DNA of 64,000 nucleotides from Streptomyces sp. FIT100 (GTDB lineage Bacteria; Actinomycetota; Actinomycetes; Streptomycetales; Streptomycetaceae), in the NCBI RefSeq assembly GCF_024584805.1, contig NZ_CP075715.1, forward strand, positions 6,853,526-6,917,525, in the 5' to 3' direction. The notes beneath the pieces were generated by a model. The model was not told the DNA's origin. It worked only from the letters and a program-made list of their open reading frames with translations, and ran no database searches. The position numbers and the translations under genes were made by a program. Position 1 is the first letter of the stretch. Each line of letters begins with the position of its first letter. Below, in pieces: positions 51,166 through 59,964 of the stretch.

Positions 51166-51891
51166 ATGAGCGTGACGAGTCGGTACAAGGACGCCTGGGA
51201 GGGGTTCTGGCGGGAGGCGCCGGGCGAACCGGGCGCGGTGTTCTGGGACGCCGAGCCGGCCGTCACCGCGGGCGTTCATCTGCCCCTGCTCGAACCGCAT
51301 CTGGCCGCGTCCGCGCTGCCGCTGGTCGACCTCGGCTGCGGCAACGGAACCCAGACGCGGTTCCTCGCCGGGCGCTTCCCGAAGGTGCTGGGGGTGGACC
51401 TGGCGCCGGCCGCGATCGACCACGCACGGCAGCAGGGCAAGGACGGCGAGGTGGAGTTCCGGGTGCTGGACGCGGTGGACGCGTCGGCCGTCGGACGGCT
51501 TCACGCCGAGCTCGGCGACGCCAATGTGTACATGCGCGGCGTACTGCACCAGTGCGAGCCGCAGGACCGGGCCGCGCTCGCCGAGTCCGTCGCCACGCTG
51601 GTGGGGGCGACGGGCCGGGCGTTCGTCGTCGAGCTCGCGGAGGCGGCTGGTCGTGCTATCGCGGGCCTCGCCCAGAGCCCGTCCGGGCCCCCGGCCAAGC
51701 TCCTGCCGGTCCTCCGCCACGGCATCGCTCCGGGCGCGGTAGCGGACGCCGAGATGCCCGCCTGCTTCCGCTCCGCCGGCCTCGGCATCCTGGCGAGCGG
51801 CGCGCTGCCGCTGGCCACGACCGAGCACGGGCCGGACGGCGCACGCGTCGAGGTGCCGTCGAACTGGCTGGTCGTGGGCCGGAACGGGTGA
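51166..51891 (+). CDS. class I SAM-dependent methyltransferase
   Basis: A 241-aa methyltransferase with motif I LVDLGCGNGTQTRFLAGRFP, the acidic residue in VLGVDLAPAAIDHAR, and motif II-like FRVLDAVDASAV. The substrate is not evident. ATG 51166 with GGGGAG 6 nt upstream. Placed between the phosphatase and the peptidase group and possibly transcribed with neither. Confidence 0.87.
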   Translation: MSVTSRYKDAWEGFWREAPGEPGAVFWDAEPAVTAGVHLPLLEPHLAASALPLVDLGCGNGTQTRFLAGRFPKVLGVDLAPAAIDHARQQGKDGEVEFRVLDAVDASAVGRLHAELGDANVYMRGVLHQCEPQDRAALAESVATLVGATGRAFVVELAEAAGRAIAGLAQSPSGPPAKLLPVLRHGIAPGAVADAEMPACFRSAGLGILASGALPLATTEHGPDGARVEVPSNWLVVGRNG

Positions 51892-51965
51892 CGTCACCGG
51901 GCTGAACCACGGGGAGTTATCCACAGGGGTGGTCGGCCCGGCGGCCGACGCGTACGGTTCCAGGC

Positions 51966-52799
51966 ATGAAGATCCTGATCAGCGCCGACATGGAAGGTGC
52001 CACGGGCGTCACCTGGCCGGCGGACGTGCTGCCCGGCACCGCCCAGTGGGAGCGGTGCCGGCCGATGTTCACCTCGGATGTGAACGCGGCGGCGCTGGGT
52101 TTCTTCGACGGCGGCGCCGATGAGGTCCTCATCAACGAGGCGCACTGGACCATGCGCAATCTCCTGCTGGAGCATCTGGACGAGCGCGTCCAGATGCTGA
52201 CGGGGCGGCACAAGTCCCTGTCCATGGTGGAGGGCGTGCAGCACGGCGACGTGGACGGCATCGCCTTCGTCGGGTACCACACGGGTGCGGGCACGGAGGG
52301 CGTGCTCGCGCACACGTACTTGGCGAACTCCATCACCGGGGTCTGGCTGAACGGGGAGCGTGCGAGCGAGGGCCTGCTCAACGCCCATGTGGTCGCGGAG
52401 TTCGGTGTCCCGGTCGTCCTCGTCACCGGAGACGACCTGACCTGCGAGGACGCGCTCGGATACGCACCGGAGGCGCGCAAGGTGGCCGTCAAGGACTATG
52501 TCTCGCGGTATGCGGCGGTCTGCCGCACTCCCGCCAGGACCGCGGCCGAGATCCGCGCCGCCGCCAAGGAGGCCACGGCGCTCGCCGTCCGGCACGAGCC
52601 GGTGCGGGGCGGACCGTTCACGGTGGAGCTGGAGTTCGACGCCGAGCACCTCGCCGCGGCCGCGACCGTCGTCCCGGGCACGGCCCGCAGCGGCGAACGC
52701 CGCGCTGTCTACACCAGCGGGACGATGTATGAAGCCATCCGCACGTTCAAGGCGGTCACGACGATCGTCTCCGCCGCAGTGGAGGAGCAGTATGGCTGA
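51966..52799 (+). CDS. dppA: M55-family D-aminopeptidase
   Basis: A 277-aa zinc D-aminopeptidase of the DppA type, releasing N-terminal D-amino acids such as D-Ala from peptides. The metal-binding N-terminus KILISADMEGATGV (Asp8, Glu10) is followed by LINEAHWTMRNL, GYHTGAG and LNGERASEG, the conserved ligands of the family. Overlaps the M20 peptidase gene by 8 nt (ATGGCTGA), so they are translationally coupled. Confidence 0.93.
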   Translation: MKILISADMEGATGVTWPADVLPGTAQWERCRPMFTSDVNAAALGFFDGGADEVLINEAHWTMRNLLLEHLDERVQMLTGRHKSLSMVEGVQHGDVDGIAFVGYHTGAGTEGVLAHTYLANSITGVWLNGERASEGLLNAHVVAEFGVPVVLVTGDDLTCEDALGYAPEARKVAVKDYVSRYAAVCRTPARTAAEIRAAAKEATALAVRHEPVRGGPFTVELEFDAEHLAAAATVVPGTARSGERRAVYTSGTMYEAIRTFKAVTTIVSAAVEEQYG

Positions 52800-54210
52800 C
52801 GTGATTTCCTCCGATCCCTCCCGGGGCCCCTCCGGTCAGGTCGCCGGCACCGCCGCCGAGTCCGCCGGCACGCTCGCTGCCGGTGCGGAGTCCGCCGTCG
52901 ACGGCACCGCGCTCGACGAGGTCGTGGCGTTCACCTCCGAGCTGATCCGCATCGACACCACCAACCGCGGAGGCGGCGACTGCCGGGAGCGGCCCGCTGC
53001 GGAGTACGTCGCCGAGCGGCTCGCGGGGGCCGGCCTCGACCCGGTGCTCCTGGAGCGCACCCCCGGGCGGACGAACGTGGTCGCCAGGATCGCGGGCACC
53101 GACCCTTCCGCCGGCGCCCTGCTCGTCCACGGCCATCTCGACGTCGTTCCCGCCGAGCCCGCCGACTGGACGGTCCACCCCTTCTCCGGCGAGGTCCGCG
53201 ACGGGGTCGTCTGGGGCCGCGGCGCCGTCGACATGAAGAACATGGACGCGATGGTCCTCGCCGTCGTGCGGGCCTGGCAGCGCGTCGGGATCAGACCCCG
53301 CCGGGACATCGTCATCGCCTACACGGCCGACGAGGAGGCCAGCGCGGCCGACGGCTCCGGGTTCCTCGCCGACAGCCACCCGGAGCTGTTCGAGGGCTGC
53401 ACCGAAGGGATCAGCGAATCCGGGGCGTTCAGCTTCCACGCGGGACCCGGGATGACGCTGTACCCGATCGGCGCGGGGGAGCGCGGCACCGCATGGCTCA
53501 AGCTCACCGCCCACGGCAGGGCGGGCCACGGCTCCAAGGTCAACCGGTCGAACGCGGTGACCCGGCTGGCCGAGGCCATCGCCAGGATCGGGGCGCACCA
53601 ATGGCCGGTGCGGCTCATCCCCACCGTGCGGGCCGCGCTGTCCGAGCTGGCCGCACTGCACGGCATCGCACTCGACCTGGACGCTCCGGACCTCGACGTG
53701 GACGCACTGCTCGACAAGCTCGGCCGGGCCGCGCTGCTGGTCGAGCCGGTCGTGCGCAACAGCACCAACCCGACGATGCTGGACGCCGGTTACAAGATCA
53801 ATGTGATCCCCGGCCACGCCACCGCCTTCGTCGACGGCCGGATGCTGCCCGGCGGCGATGACGAGTTCCGCGACACGCTCGACCGGCTCACAGGTCCTGA
53901 CGTCGACTGGGAGTTCCACCACCGGGAGGTCGCCCTGGAGGCGCCCGTCGACTCGCCGACCTACGCCGGGCTGCGCGCCGCCGTCGAGCGCTTCGACCCC
54001 GACGGCCACGTCGTGCCGTTCTGCATGTCCGGCGGCACCGACGCCAAGCAGTTCTCCCGCCTCGGCATCACGGGCTACGGCTTCTCACCGCTCAAGCTGC
54101 CCGAGGGGTACGACTACGGCGCCATGTTCCACGGTGTCGACGAGCGGGTGCCGGTCGAGGGGCTGCACTTCGGCGTCCGCGTCCTCGACCACTTCCTGAA
54201 GTCCGCATAG
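52792..54210 (+). CDS. M20-family metallopeptidase
   Basis: A 472-aa dinuclear-zinc carboxypeptidase/dipeptidase: LLVHGHLDVVPAEPADW with the metal His and catalytic Asp, WGRGAVDMKNMDAMV with bridging Asp, YTADEEAS with catalytic Glu, and the dimerisation/lid domain starting AHGRAGHGSKVN; the C-terminal His is in MFHGVDERVP. The first ~35 residues are Ala/Ser-rich extra sequence. Together with DppA this indicates stepwise breakdown of small peptides. Confidence 0.93.
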   Translation: MADVISSDPSRGPSGQVAGTAAESAGTLAAGAESAVDGTALDEVVAFTSELIRIDTTNRGGGDCRERPAAEYVAERLAGAGLDPVLLERTPGRTNVVARIAGTDPSAGALLVHGHLDVVPAEPADWTVHPFSGEVRDGVVWGRGAVDMKNMDAMVLAVVRAWQRVGIRPRRDIVIAYTADEEASAADGSGFLADSHPELFEGCTEGISESGAFSFHAGPGMTLYPIGAGERGTAWLKLTAHGRAGHGSKVNRSNAVTRLAEAIARIGAHQWPVRLIPTVRAALSELAALHGIALDLDAPDLDVDALLDKLGRAALLVEPVVRNSTNPTMLDAGYKINVIPGHATAFVDGRMLPGGDDEFRDTLDRLTGPDVDWEFHHREVALEAPVDSPTYAGLRAAVERFDPDGHVVPFCMSGGTDAKQFSRLGITGYGFSPLKLPEGYDYGAMFHGVDERVPVEGLHFGVRVLDHFLKSA

Positions 54211-54220
54211 TCCGCGCAGC

Positions 54221-54270
54221 CAGCAAGAGCCAGCAAGAGCCAGCAAGAGCCAGCAAGAGCCAGCAAGAGT
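54221..54270. repeat. 10-bp tandem repeat
   Basis: Five consecutive CAGCAAGAGC units (the last ending in T) between the M20 and S9 genes, probably slippage-prone and variable between strains. Confidence 0.95.
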
Positions 54271-54327
54271 CAGCAGCAGTCCGCACAGCCGGCTCAGTCC
54301 GTGCAGTTCACCGAGGGGGAATGGGCA

Positions 54328-56334
54328 ATGGTACCGACGGGCGCCTACGGGACCTGGCCGTCACCGATCGACGCCGCGCTCGCCGCCTCGCACGACGGCC
54401 GCCCCGAGTACGTCGGCACCGTCGGCGACGAGGTGTGGTGGACCGCGCCGCGGCCCGCCGAGGACGGTCGCCGCGCCCTGGTCCGGTGGCGCCCTGACGG
54501 CACCGAGGAGTCCGTCCTCCCCGCTCCCTGGAACGTGCGCAGCAGGGTCATCGAGTACGGTGGCCGGCCCTGGGCCGGGACACCGCGCGGCGAAGGCGGC
54601 CCGCTCGTCGTCTTCGTCCACTACCCCGACCAGCGGATGTACGTGTACGAGCCGGACAGCGGTGGTGAGCCCAGGCCGCTCACCCCGGTCTCCGCGCAGG
54701 GAGGCGGGCTGCGCTGGGCGGACCCGGTCGTCCATCCCGGCCGGGGCGAGGTCTGGTGCGTACTGGAGGAGTTCACCGGCGAGGCCCCCACCGATGTGCG
54801 GCGTGTCGTCGCCGCCGTGCCGCTCGACGGCTCGGCGGCCGACAACCGCGGCGCCGTAAGGGAGTTGAGCGAGGACCGGCACCGCTTCGTCACCGGAGCC
54901 CGGCTGTCGCCCGACGGGCGGCACGCCGCATGGCTCGCCTGGGACCACCCGCGCATGCCGTGGGACGGCACGGAGGTGCTCCTCGGGGAGGTCGCGGACG
55001 ACGGGCCGTTCCGCGCCGTGCGGCGGATCGCCGGAGGCACCGACGAGTCGGTGGCCCAGGTCGACTGGGCCGACGACGGCTCCCTGCTGTACGTGTCCGA
55101 CCGGGGCAACTGGTGGGAGCTGCAACGGATCCGGCCCGAAGGGCTCGACGACGGTGCGGATGCCCCCGAGGGCACCGGCCTCTGCCCGGGCCGCGGCGAG
55201 GAGTTCGGCGGGCCGCTGTGGAAGATCGGCCTCAACTGGTTCCAGCCGCTGGACAGCGGGCTGATCGCCGTCATCCACGGCAAGGGCGCCACCGCGCTCG
55301 GGATACTCGACCCGGAGACCGGCGAGCTCGTCGACACCGCGGGCCCCTGGACGGAGTGGGCACCCGCACTCACGGCCCACGGCACCCGGGTCGTCGGCAT
55401 CGCCGCCAGCCCCCGCAGCGGATACGAGGTGGTCGAGCTCGACACCCGCACCGGCCGGGCCCGGGTCATCGGCGCGGCCCATCTCGACCCGGTGGACCCC
55501 GCCTACTACCCCGAGCCGCAGATCCGCACCTTCACCGGCCCCGACAACCGCGAGATCCACGCCCACATCTATCCGCCCCACAACCCCGACCGCATCGCCC
55601 CCGGCGACGAACTCCCGCCCTATGTGGTGTGGGCCCACGGCGGGCCGACCGGCCATGCCCCGCTCGTCCTGGACCTGGAGATCGCCTATTTCACCTCGCG
55701 CGGCATCGGCGTCGCCGAGGTCAACTACGGCGGCTCCACCGGCTACGGCCGGGAGTACCGCAACCGGCTGCGCGAGCAGTGGGGCGTGGTCGACGTCGAG
55801 GACTGCGCGGCCGTGGCCGAGGCACTCGCCACCGAGGGCACGGCGGACCCGGACCGCCTCGCGATCCGCGGCGGCAGCGCGGGCGGCTGGACCACCGCGG
55901 CCTCCCTTACCAGCACCGATGTCTATGCGTGCGGCACGATCAGCTACCCCATCCTGGACCTCACCGACTGGGCCACCGACGGGACCCATGACTTCGAGTC
56001 CCAGTACCTGGAGTCGCTGATCGGCCCGCTCGCCGAGGTCCCCGGACGCTACCGGGAGCGCTCGCCGATCGAGCACGTCGACCGGATCACCGCCCCGTTC
56101 CTGCTGCTCCAGGGCCTGGACGACCCGATCTGCCCGCCCGCGCAGTGCGAGCGCTTCCTGGCCCGGACCGCGGGACGCGGCATCCCCCACGCGTATCTCA
56201 CCTTCGAGGGCGAGAGCCACGGCTTCCGCCGTGCGGACACCCTGATCCGCGCCCTGGAGGCGGAACTCTCCCTGTACGTGCAGACCTTCCGCATCGCCCG
56301 CAGGGATGTCCCCGTCCTCGACTTCAGGAAGTGA
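54328..56334 (+). CDS. S9-family prolyl oligopeptidase-like peptidase
   Basis: A 668-aa cytoplasmic peptidase: N-terminal beta-propeller (LSPDGRHAAWLAWDHPRMPW and similar blades) and C-terminal alpha/beta-hydrolase with VWAHGGPTGHA, FTSRGIGVAEVNYGGSTGYG, nucleophile GGSAGGWTT (Ser517), GLDDPICPPAQ (Asp598/599) and GESHGFRR (His631). It belongs to the acylaminoacyl-peptidase/DAP-like S9C group. ATG 54328 is preferred (GAGGGGGA upstream) over GTG 54301. Third in the peptide-degradation run. Confidence 0.93.
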   Translation: MVPTGAYGTWPSPIDAALAASHDGRPEYVGTVGDEVWWTAPRPAEDGRRALVRWRPDGTEESVLPAPWNVRSRVIEYGGRPWAGTPRGEGGPLVVFVHYPDQRMYVYEPDSGGEPRPLTPVSAQGGGLRWADPVVHPGRGEVWCVLEEFTGEAPTDVRRVVAAVPLDGSAADNRGAVRELSEDRHRFVTGARLSPDGRHAAWLAWDHPRMPWDGTEVLLGEVADDGPFRAVRRIAGGTDESVAQVDWADDGSLLYVSDRGNWWELQRIRPEGLDDGADAPEGTGLCPGRGEEFGGPLWKIGLNWFQPLDSGLIAVIHGKGATALGILDPETGELVDTAGPWTEWAPALTAHGTRVVGIAASPRSGYEVVELDTRTGRARVIGAAHLDPVDPAYYPEPQIRTFTGPDNREIHAHIYPPHNPDRIAPGDELPPYVVWAHGGPTGHAPLVLDLEIAYFTSRGIGVAEVNYGGSTGYGREYRNRLREQWGVVDVEDCAAVAEALATEGTADPDRLAIRGGSAGGWTTAASLTSTDVYACGTISYPILDLTDWATDGTHDFESQYLESLIGPLAEVPGRYRERSPIEHVDRITAPFLLLQGLDDPICPPAQCERFLARTAGRGIPHAYLTFEGESHGFRRADTLIRALEAELSLYVQTFRIARRDVPVLDFRK

Positions 56335-56350
56335 CCGAGGAGCCCGCACC

Positions 56351-57283
56351 ATGACACTCACGCCCCTGACCCGGCCCGCCCGCCTCCGGCCGGGCGCCAG
56401 GATCGCCGTCGTGGCACCCAGCGGCCCGATCCCCGCGGACCGGCTCGACGAGGGCCTCTCCGTCCTCCGTGGCTGGGGACTGGAGCCGGTCGTGATGCCC
56501 CATGTCCTCGACGAGCACCCGCGCTTCGGCTATCTCGGCGGAGAGGACGCGGCACGCGCGCGCGACCTCCAGGACGCCTGGTGCGATCCGTCCGTCTCCG
56601 CCGTGATCTGCGCCCGCGGCGGGTACGGCGCCCAGCGTATGGCCGACCTCGTCGACTGGGCGGCGATACGCGCGGCGGGCCCGAAGGTCTTCATCGGCTA
56701 CAGCGATGTGACCGCGCTGCATGAGGCGTTCGCGACTCGGGCCGGACTGTCGACCCTGCACGGCCCGATGCCCGCGACCGTCGTCTTCCCCAAGGACCCG
56801 CACACCCAGGAGTCCCTGCGCACCACCCTCTTCGAGCCCGAAGCGGTCCGCACCCTGGGGCTCGGCACCGCCCGGCCGCTGGTGCCGGGCCGCGCGCGGG
56901 GCGTCACCCTGGGCGGCTGCGTCAGCCTCCTCGCCGCCGACCTGGGCACCCCGCACGCCCGCCCGTCTGCCCGGGGCGGACTGCTCCTGATCGAGGACAC
57001 CGACGAGGAGCCGTACCGCCTGGACCGGATCCTCACGCAGCTGCTGCGCTCCGGATGGCTGGACGGCGTGGCCGGGATCGCACTCGGCTCCTGGGCGGAG
57101 TGCGGCCCCTACGACGAGGTCCGGGCGCTTCTTCTGGACCGGCTCGGCGGACTCGGCGTCCCGGTCGTCGAGGAGCTGGGCTTCGGGCACGGCATACCGG
57201 CGCTGACGATGCCGCTCGGGGTCCCTGCGGTGCTGGACGCGGCGGCGGGCACGGTCACGCTCGACGTGCCCGCGCTCCGCTGA
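56351..57283 (+). CDS. S66-family LD-carboxypeptidase
   Basis: A 310-aa serine peptidase of the LdcA/MccF family, removing D-Ala from murein tetrapeptides or detoxifying microcin-like conjugates. Features: RIAVVAPSGPIP, VICARGGYGAQRMADLVDW, nucleophile Ser in FIGYSDVTALHEAF, LIEDTDEEPYRLDR (Glu) and a C-terminal His in FGHGIPALTMPLG. ATG 56351 with GAGGAG 7 nt upstream and 16 nt after the S9 stop. The pairing with DppA supports a role in peptidoglycan-peptide recycling. Confidence 0.92.
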   Translation: MTLTPLTRPARLRPGARIAVVAPSGPIPADRLDEGLSVLRGWGLEPVVMPHVLDEHPRFGYLGGEDAARARDLQDAWCDPSVSAVICARGGYGAQRMADLVDWAAIRAAGPKVFIGYSDVTALHEAFATRAGLSTLHGPMPATVVFPKDPHTQESLRTTLFEPEAVRTLGLGTARPLVPGRARGVTLGGCVSLLAADLGTPHARPSARGGLLLIEDTDEEPYRLDRILTQLLRSGWLDGVAGIALGSWAECGPYDEVRALLLDRLGGLGVPVVEELGFGHGIPALTMPLGVPAVLDAAAGTVTLDVPALR

Positions 57284-57322
57284 CGCGGCCGGCGGCCCGG
57301 CGGCGCCTCTCCCCTCGGCCTC

Positions 57323-57394
57323 GCAGGCCCGCAGGCCCGCAGGCCCGCAGGCCCGCAGGCCCGCAGGCCCGCAGGCCCGCAGGCCCGCAGGCCC
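57323..57394. repeat. 8-bp tandem repeat
   Basis: Nine perfect copies of GCAGGCCC, followed by a partial unit, in the space between the convergent S66 peptidase and adenosine deaminase genes. Confidence 0.95.
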
Positions 57395-57466
57395 GCAGGT
57401 CCTCCGGTCCGGGCCAGGGTCCCGGTCCACTGTCGCGGCGCCAGGCCCGGGTCCGGGGCAGGATCC

Positions 57467-57566
57467 TCGGCCCGTACTCGGCCCAGCCCGGCGGGGCACG
57501 GCCGGGGTGCGTCAGTTCGGCCCGTACTCGGCCCAGCCCGGCGGGGCACGGCCGGGGTGCGTCAGT
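57467..57566. repeat. 50-bp perfect tandem duplication over the add stop codon
   Basis: Two identical head-to-tail copies (57467-57516, 57517-57566) beginning TCGGCCCGTACTCGGCCC. The second includes the last codons and TGA of the adenosine deaminase gene. The first is a non-coding copy, so the duplication added a second stop-proximal segment downstream without altering the protein. Confidence 0.95.
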
Positions 57567-58641
57567 CGAGGGCCGCGTACCCCGGCCGGATCACCTCGTC
57601 GATGAGGCGGCGGCGCTCCGGCAGTGGCAGGAAGGCCGACTCGACGGCGGCGACCGTGAACCGCTCGAAGACCTCGGAGCCGTAGCCGAAGGCGTCCACC
57701 ATGTGCTGGAACTCACGGCTCATGGTCGTGCCGGAGACCAGCCGGTTGTCGGTGTTGAGCGTGATGCGGAAGCCCAGGCGGCGCAGCAGGTCGATCGGGT
57801 GCGTCGCGTAGTCCTTCGCCGCACCCGTCTGGAGATTGGAGGTCGGGCAGACCTCCAGCGCGATCCGGTTGTCCCGGACATACGCGGCGAGACGGCCCAG
57901 CGTGGCCGAGCCGTCGTCATGGACCTGGATGTCGTCCGTGATCCGCACGCCGTGCCCGATCCGCTCGGCGCCGCAGACCTGGACCGCCTCGTGGATGGAC
58001 TCGGCGCCGACGGCCTCGCCCGCGTGGATCGTGAAGTGGCAGTTGTGCAGCTTGAGATGCCGGAATGCGGGGAGGTGGTCGGCCGGCGGGTTGCCGATCT
58101 CACCGCCCGCGATGTCGAAGCCCGCCACACCGCGGTCGCGGTGGGCGACCGTGAGCTCGGCTATCTCCAGCGAGCGCCGCGTGTGCCGCATACCCGTGAG
58201 CAGCGCGCGGACGGTGATCCGGCCGCCCGCCCGGCGCTCGCCCTCCCGAAGACCCTCGTTGACGGCGTCGACGACCTCGTCGAGGCTCAGCCCGCGCTCC
58301 AGATGCTGCTCCGGCGCGTACCGCACCTCGGCGTAGACGACCCCGTCGGCCGCCAGGTCCTCGGCGCACTCGGCGGCGACCCGGAAGAGCGCGTCGCGGG
58401 TCTGCATCACCGCGCAGGTGTGGGCGAAGGTCTCCAGATACCGCTCCAGCGATCCGGAGTCCGCGGCGTCCCGGAACCAGACGGCGAGCGCGTCGGGCTC
58501 CTCGGTGGGCAGAACGCCGTAGCCGCACTCCCGGGCGAGCTCGATGATCGTGGCGGGCCGCAGACCGCCGTCCAGATGGTCGTGGAGCACGGCCTTGGGG
58601 GCGCGGCGGATCCAGTCGGCGAGGTTGTCAGACAAGTGCAT
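57562..58641 (-). CDS. add: adenosine deaminase
   Basis: A 359-aa zinc hydrolase converting adenosine to inosine. Metal and catalytic motifs: VLHDHLDGGLRP, FTIHAGEAVGAESIHEAV with catalytic Glu, RIGHGVRI, EVCPTSNLQTGA, and LNTDNRLVSGTTMSREF, the NTDN variant of the C-terminal Asp motif usual in actinobacteria. ATG at 58641. The upstream 207 nt end at a MITE-like element. The gene converges with the S66 peptidase gene. Confidence 0.96.
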   Translation of the reverse strand: MHLSDNLADWIRRAPKAVLHDHLDGGLRPATIIELARECGYGVLPTEEPDALAVWFRDAADSGSLERYLETFAHTCAVMQTRDALFRVAAECAEDLAADGVVYAEVRYAPEQHLERGLSLDEVVDAVNEGLREGERRAGGRITVRALLTGMRHTRRSLEIAELTVAHRDRGVAGFDIAGGEIGNPPADHLPAFRHLKLHNCHFTIHAGEAVGAESIHEAVQVCGAERIGHGVRITDDIQVHDDGSATLGRLAAYVRDNRIALEVCPTSNLQTGAAKDYATHPIDLLRRLGFRITLNTDNRLVSGTTMSREFQHMVDAFGYGSEVFERFTVAAVESAFLPLPERRRLIDEVIRPGYAALD

Positions 58642-58848
58642 GCAGCGGGAGTGTACGGCACCGGGGCGACAGGTGCGGCTGCGGCTTCCGGGGCACTGGC
58701 CCCGTTCGCCCTCGCCGCCCGCCAGGGTGCTGAGGGCGCTGAGGGCATCAAGGGCGACCAGGCAGCCCTGGCCGACCTCGTCGACCAAGGCGACCGGGCC
58801 CCAACCAAGGCGACCAGGCCAACCGGGCGCCCAGGGTGACCGGGCCGG

Positions 58849-59062
58849 CTAGGGAGTGTCTTCACAGTGGCGTCGTCCGCCCGGAGGGCGGGCCCGGCGG
58901 CGTCTGGTGCGGGCGATCGCAAGGCGGAGGAGGGGGAGTCCATGCGGTGGGGGCACCTCCTGTGCCCGAAGGGCCACGGGGGACATAGGCGACCGACGAC
59001 AACGCAGCGAGGGTGCGTGCCAGACGCCGCCGGGCAGACGGGACTTTGAAGACACGACCTAG
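58849..59062. mobile_element. MITE-like element, copy 2 (CTAG ends)
   Basis: A 214-bp copy of the element at 9913-10124. Ends CTAGGGAGTGTCTTCA (58849-58864) and TGAAGACACGACCTAG (59047-59062). It lies in the same orientation relative to the + strand. The right-hand CTAG contains, on the minus strand, the TAG stop of the GntR gene. Non-coding. Confidence 0.88.
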
Positions 59063-59799
59063 GTCGACTGGAGCACCGGCAGGGCCGGCGCGCCCGTCGG
59101 GAGCATGTGCTTCGCCGCCAGGACCGGCACGTCGCCCGCTCGTACCACCTGCGTGACCAGCACCGCGGGCGTGTCCGCCGCCCGCCCCAGCTGCGCGCCC
59201 CGACGCTGCCCGAGCAGCGTCGCTGTCACCCCGGAGCGCGCCGTCAGGGGCAGCCCGCGCGAGGCGCCGGTCAGCACGGCCAGCATCGAGGTGCGGTCGG
59301 CGCGCCCCGCGTCCCGCAGGGCCGCCGCGAACTCGGGGTGCGCCTGCTCCAGGACGTCGTCCGGCGCCGCCCACTCCTGGCTGAGCGCCGCCGCGTCGTC
59401 GCCGGCGAACAGGGACTCCCAGAACCGCAGCTCCGCCCGCGCGGGCGCCAGCAGATGCTGGGTGGTGAAGTCGGTCGGCTCCTCGACGGCCCGCCGAAGC
59501 GCCCGCACCCGCAGCGGGGCACCGGCGGAGAGCTGCTCCTCCAGTGGTTGGAGGTGCTCGAACCCCCGTTGCGGCGGAGTGTCGTTGACGGTCCTGCCGA
59601 CGCCCCGGCGCACCGTGAGCAGCCCGTCCTCCTGGAGCAGCAGCAGCGCCTCGCGCAGCGCGGGCCTGCTCACGCCGAGCTCGGCGGCGAGCCGGGGCTC
59701 GGAGGGCAGCGTGGAGCCCGGCGGATAGGTGCCGTCGTGGACGGCGTCGGCGATCCGCTCGTACAGCACGACCACCGGCCTGCGGCGCGCACCGGTCAT
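59059..59799 (-). CDS. GntR-family regulator (UTRA-type)
   Basis: A 246-aa repressor-type protein. The winged HTH (residues ~8-70) has VLYERIADAVHDGTYPPGST, LPSEPRLAAELGVSRPALRE, ALLLLQEDGLLTVRRGVGR. The rest is a ligand-binding domain resembling UTRA (PAVLVTQVVRAGDVPVLAAKHMLP). ATG 59799 with GGGGAGA upstream. Divergent from the arginase-fold gene across a spacer with two inverted repeats; it probably represses that gene and itself. Its TAG stop coincides with the end of the MITE-like element. Confidence 0.9.
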   Translation of the reverse strand: MTGARRRPVVVLYERIADAVHDGTYPPGSTLPSEPRLAAELGVSRPALREALLLLQEDGLLTVRRGVGRTVNDTPPQRGFEHLQPLEEQLSAGAPLRVRALRRAVEEPTDFTTQHLLAPARAELRFWESLFAGDDAAALSQEWAAPDDVLEQAHPEFAAALRDAGRADRTSMLAVLTGASRGLPLTARSGVTATLLGQRRGAQLGRAADTPAVLVTQVVRAGDVPVLAAKHMLPTGAPALPVLQST

Positions 59800-59903
59800 C
59801 GTGTCTCCCCGGGTCACGTGTCCGCCTCGTCTGCTCACTGTCCACCCACCGCCTCGGGTGCGTCGTCCCTCGACCGCCTCGCACTCTACTTGCCCGCCCC
59901 TTG

Positions 59904-59916
59904 CTTGTCTGACAAG
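59904..59916. promoter_or_regulatory. GntR operator candidate
   Basis: CTTGTC-T-GACAAG, a perfect 6-1-6 palindrome of the GntR type, lies 48 nt upstream of the arginase-fold start and 104 nt upstream of the gntR start. A second inverted repeat, GGTCC-TTGT-GGACC, follows at 59928-59941. Confidence 0.7.
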
Positions 59917-59964
59917 GACAAAAAGAAGGTCCTTGTGGACCTCTCGGCGGCGAGGATGTGCCCC

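Noticed and set aside
48457..51924. Very long open frame antisense to the SpoIIE-type phosphatase gene (1155 codons)
   Set aside because: High-GC codon bias keeps antisense frames open; no domain, odd composition, and the + strand frame has complete PAS/GAF/SpoIIE/HATPase motifs.
54221..57566. CRISPR-like appearance of short repeated units
   Set aside because: Units are directly adjacent without spacers; these are simple tandem repeats and no cas genes are present.
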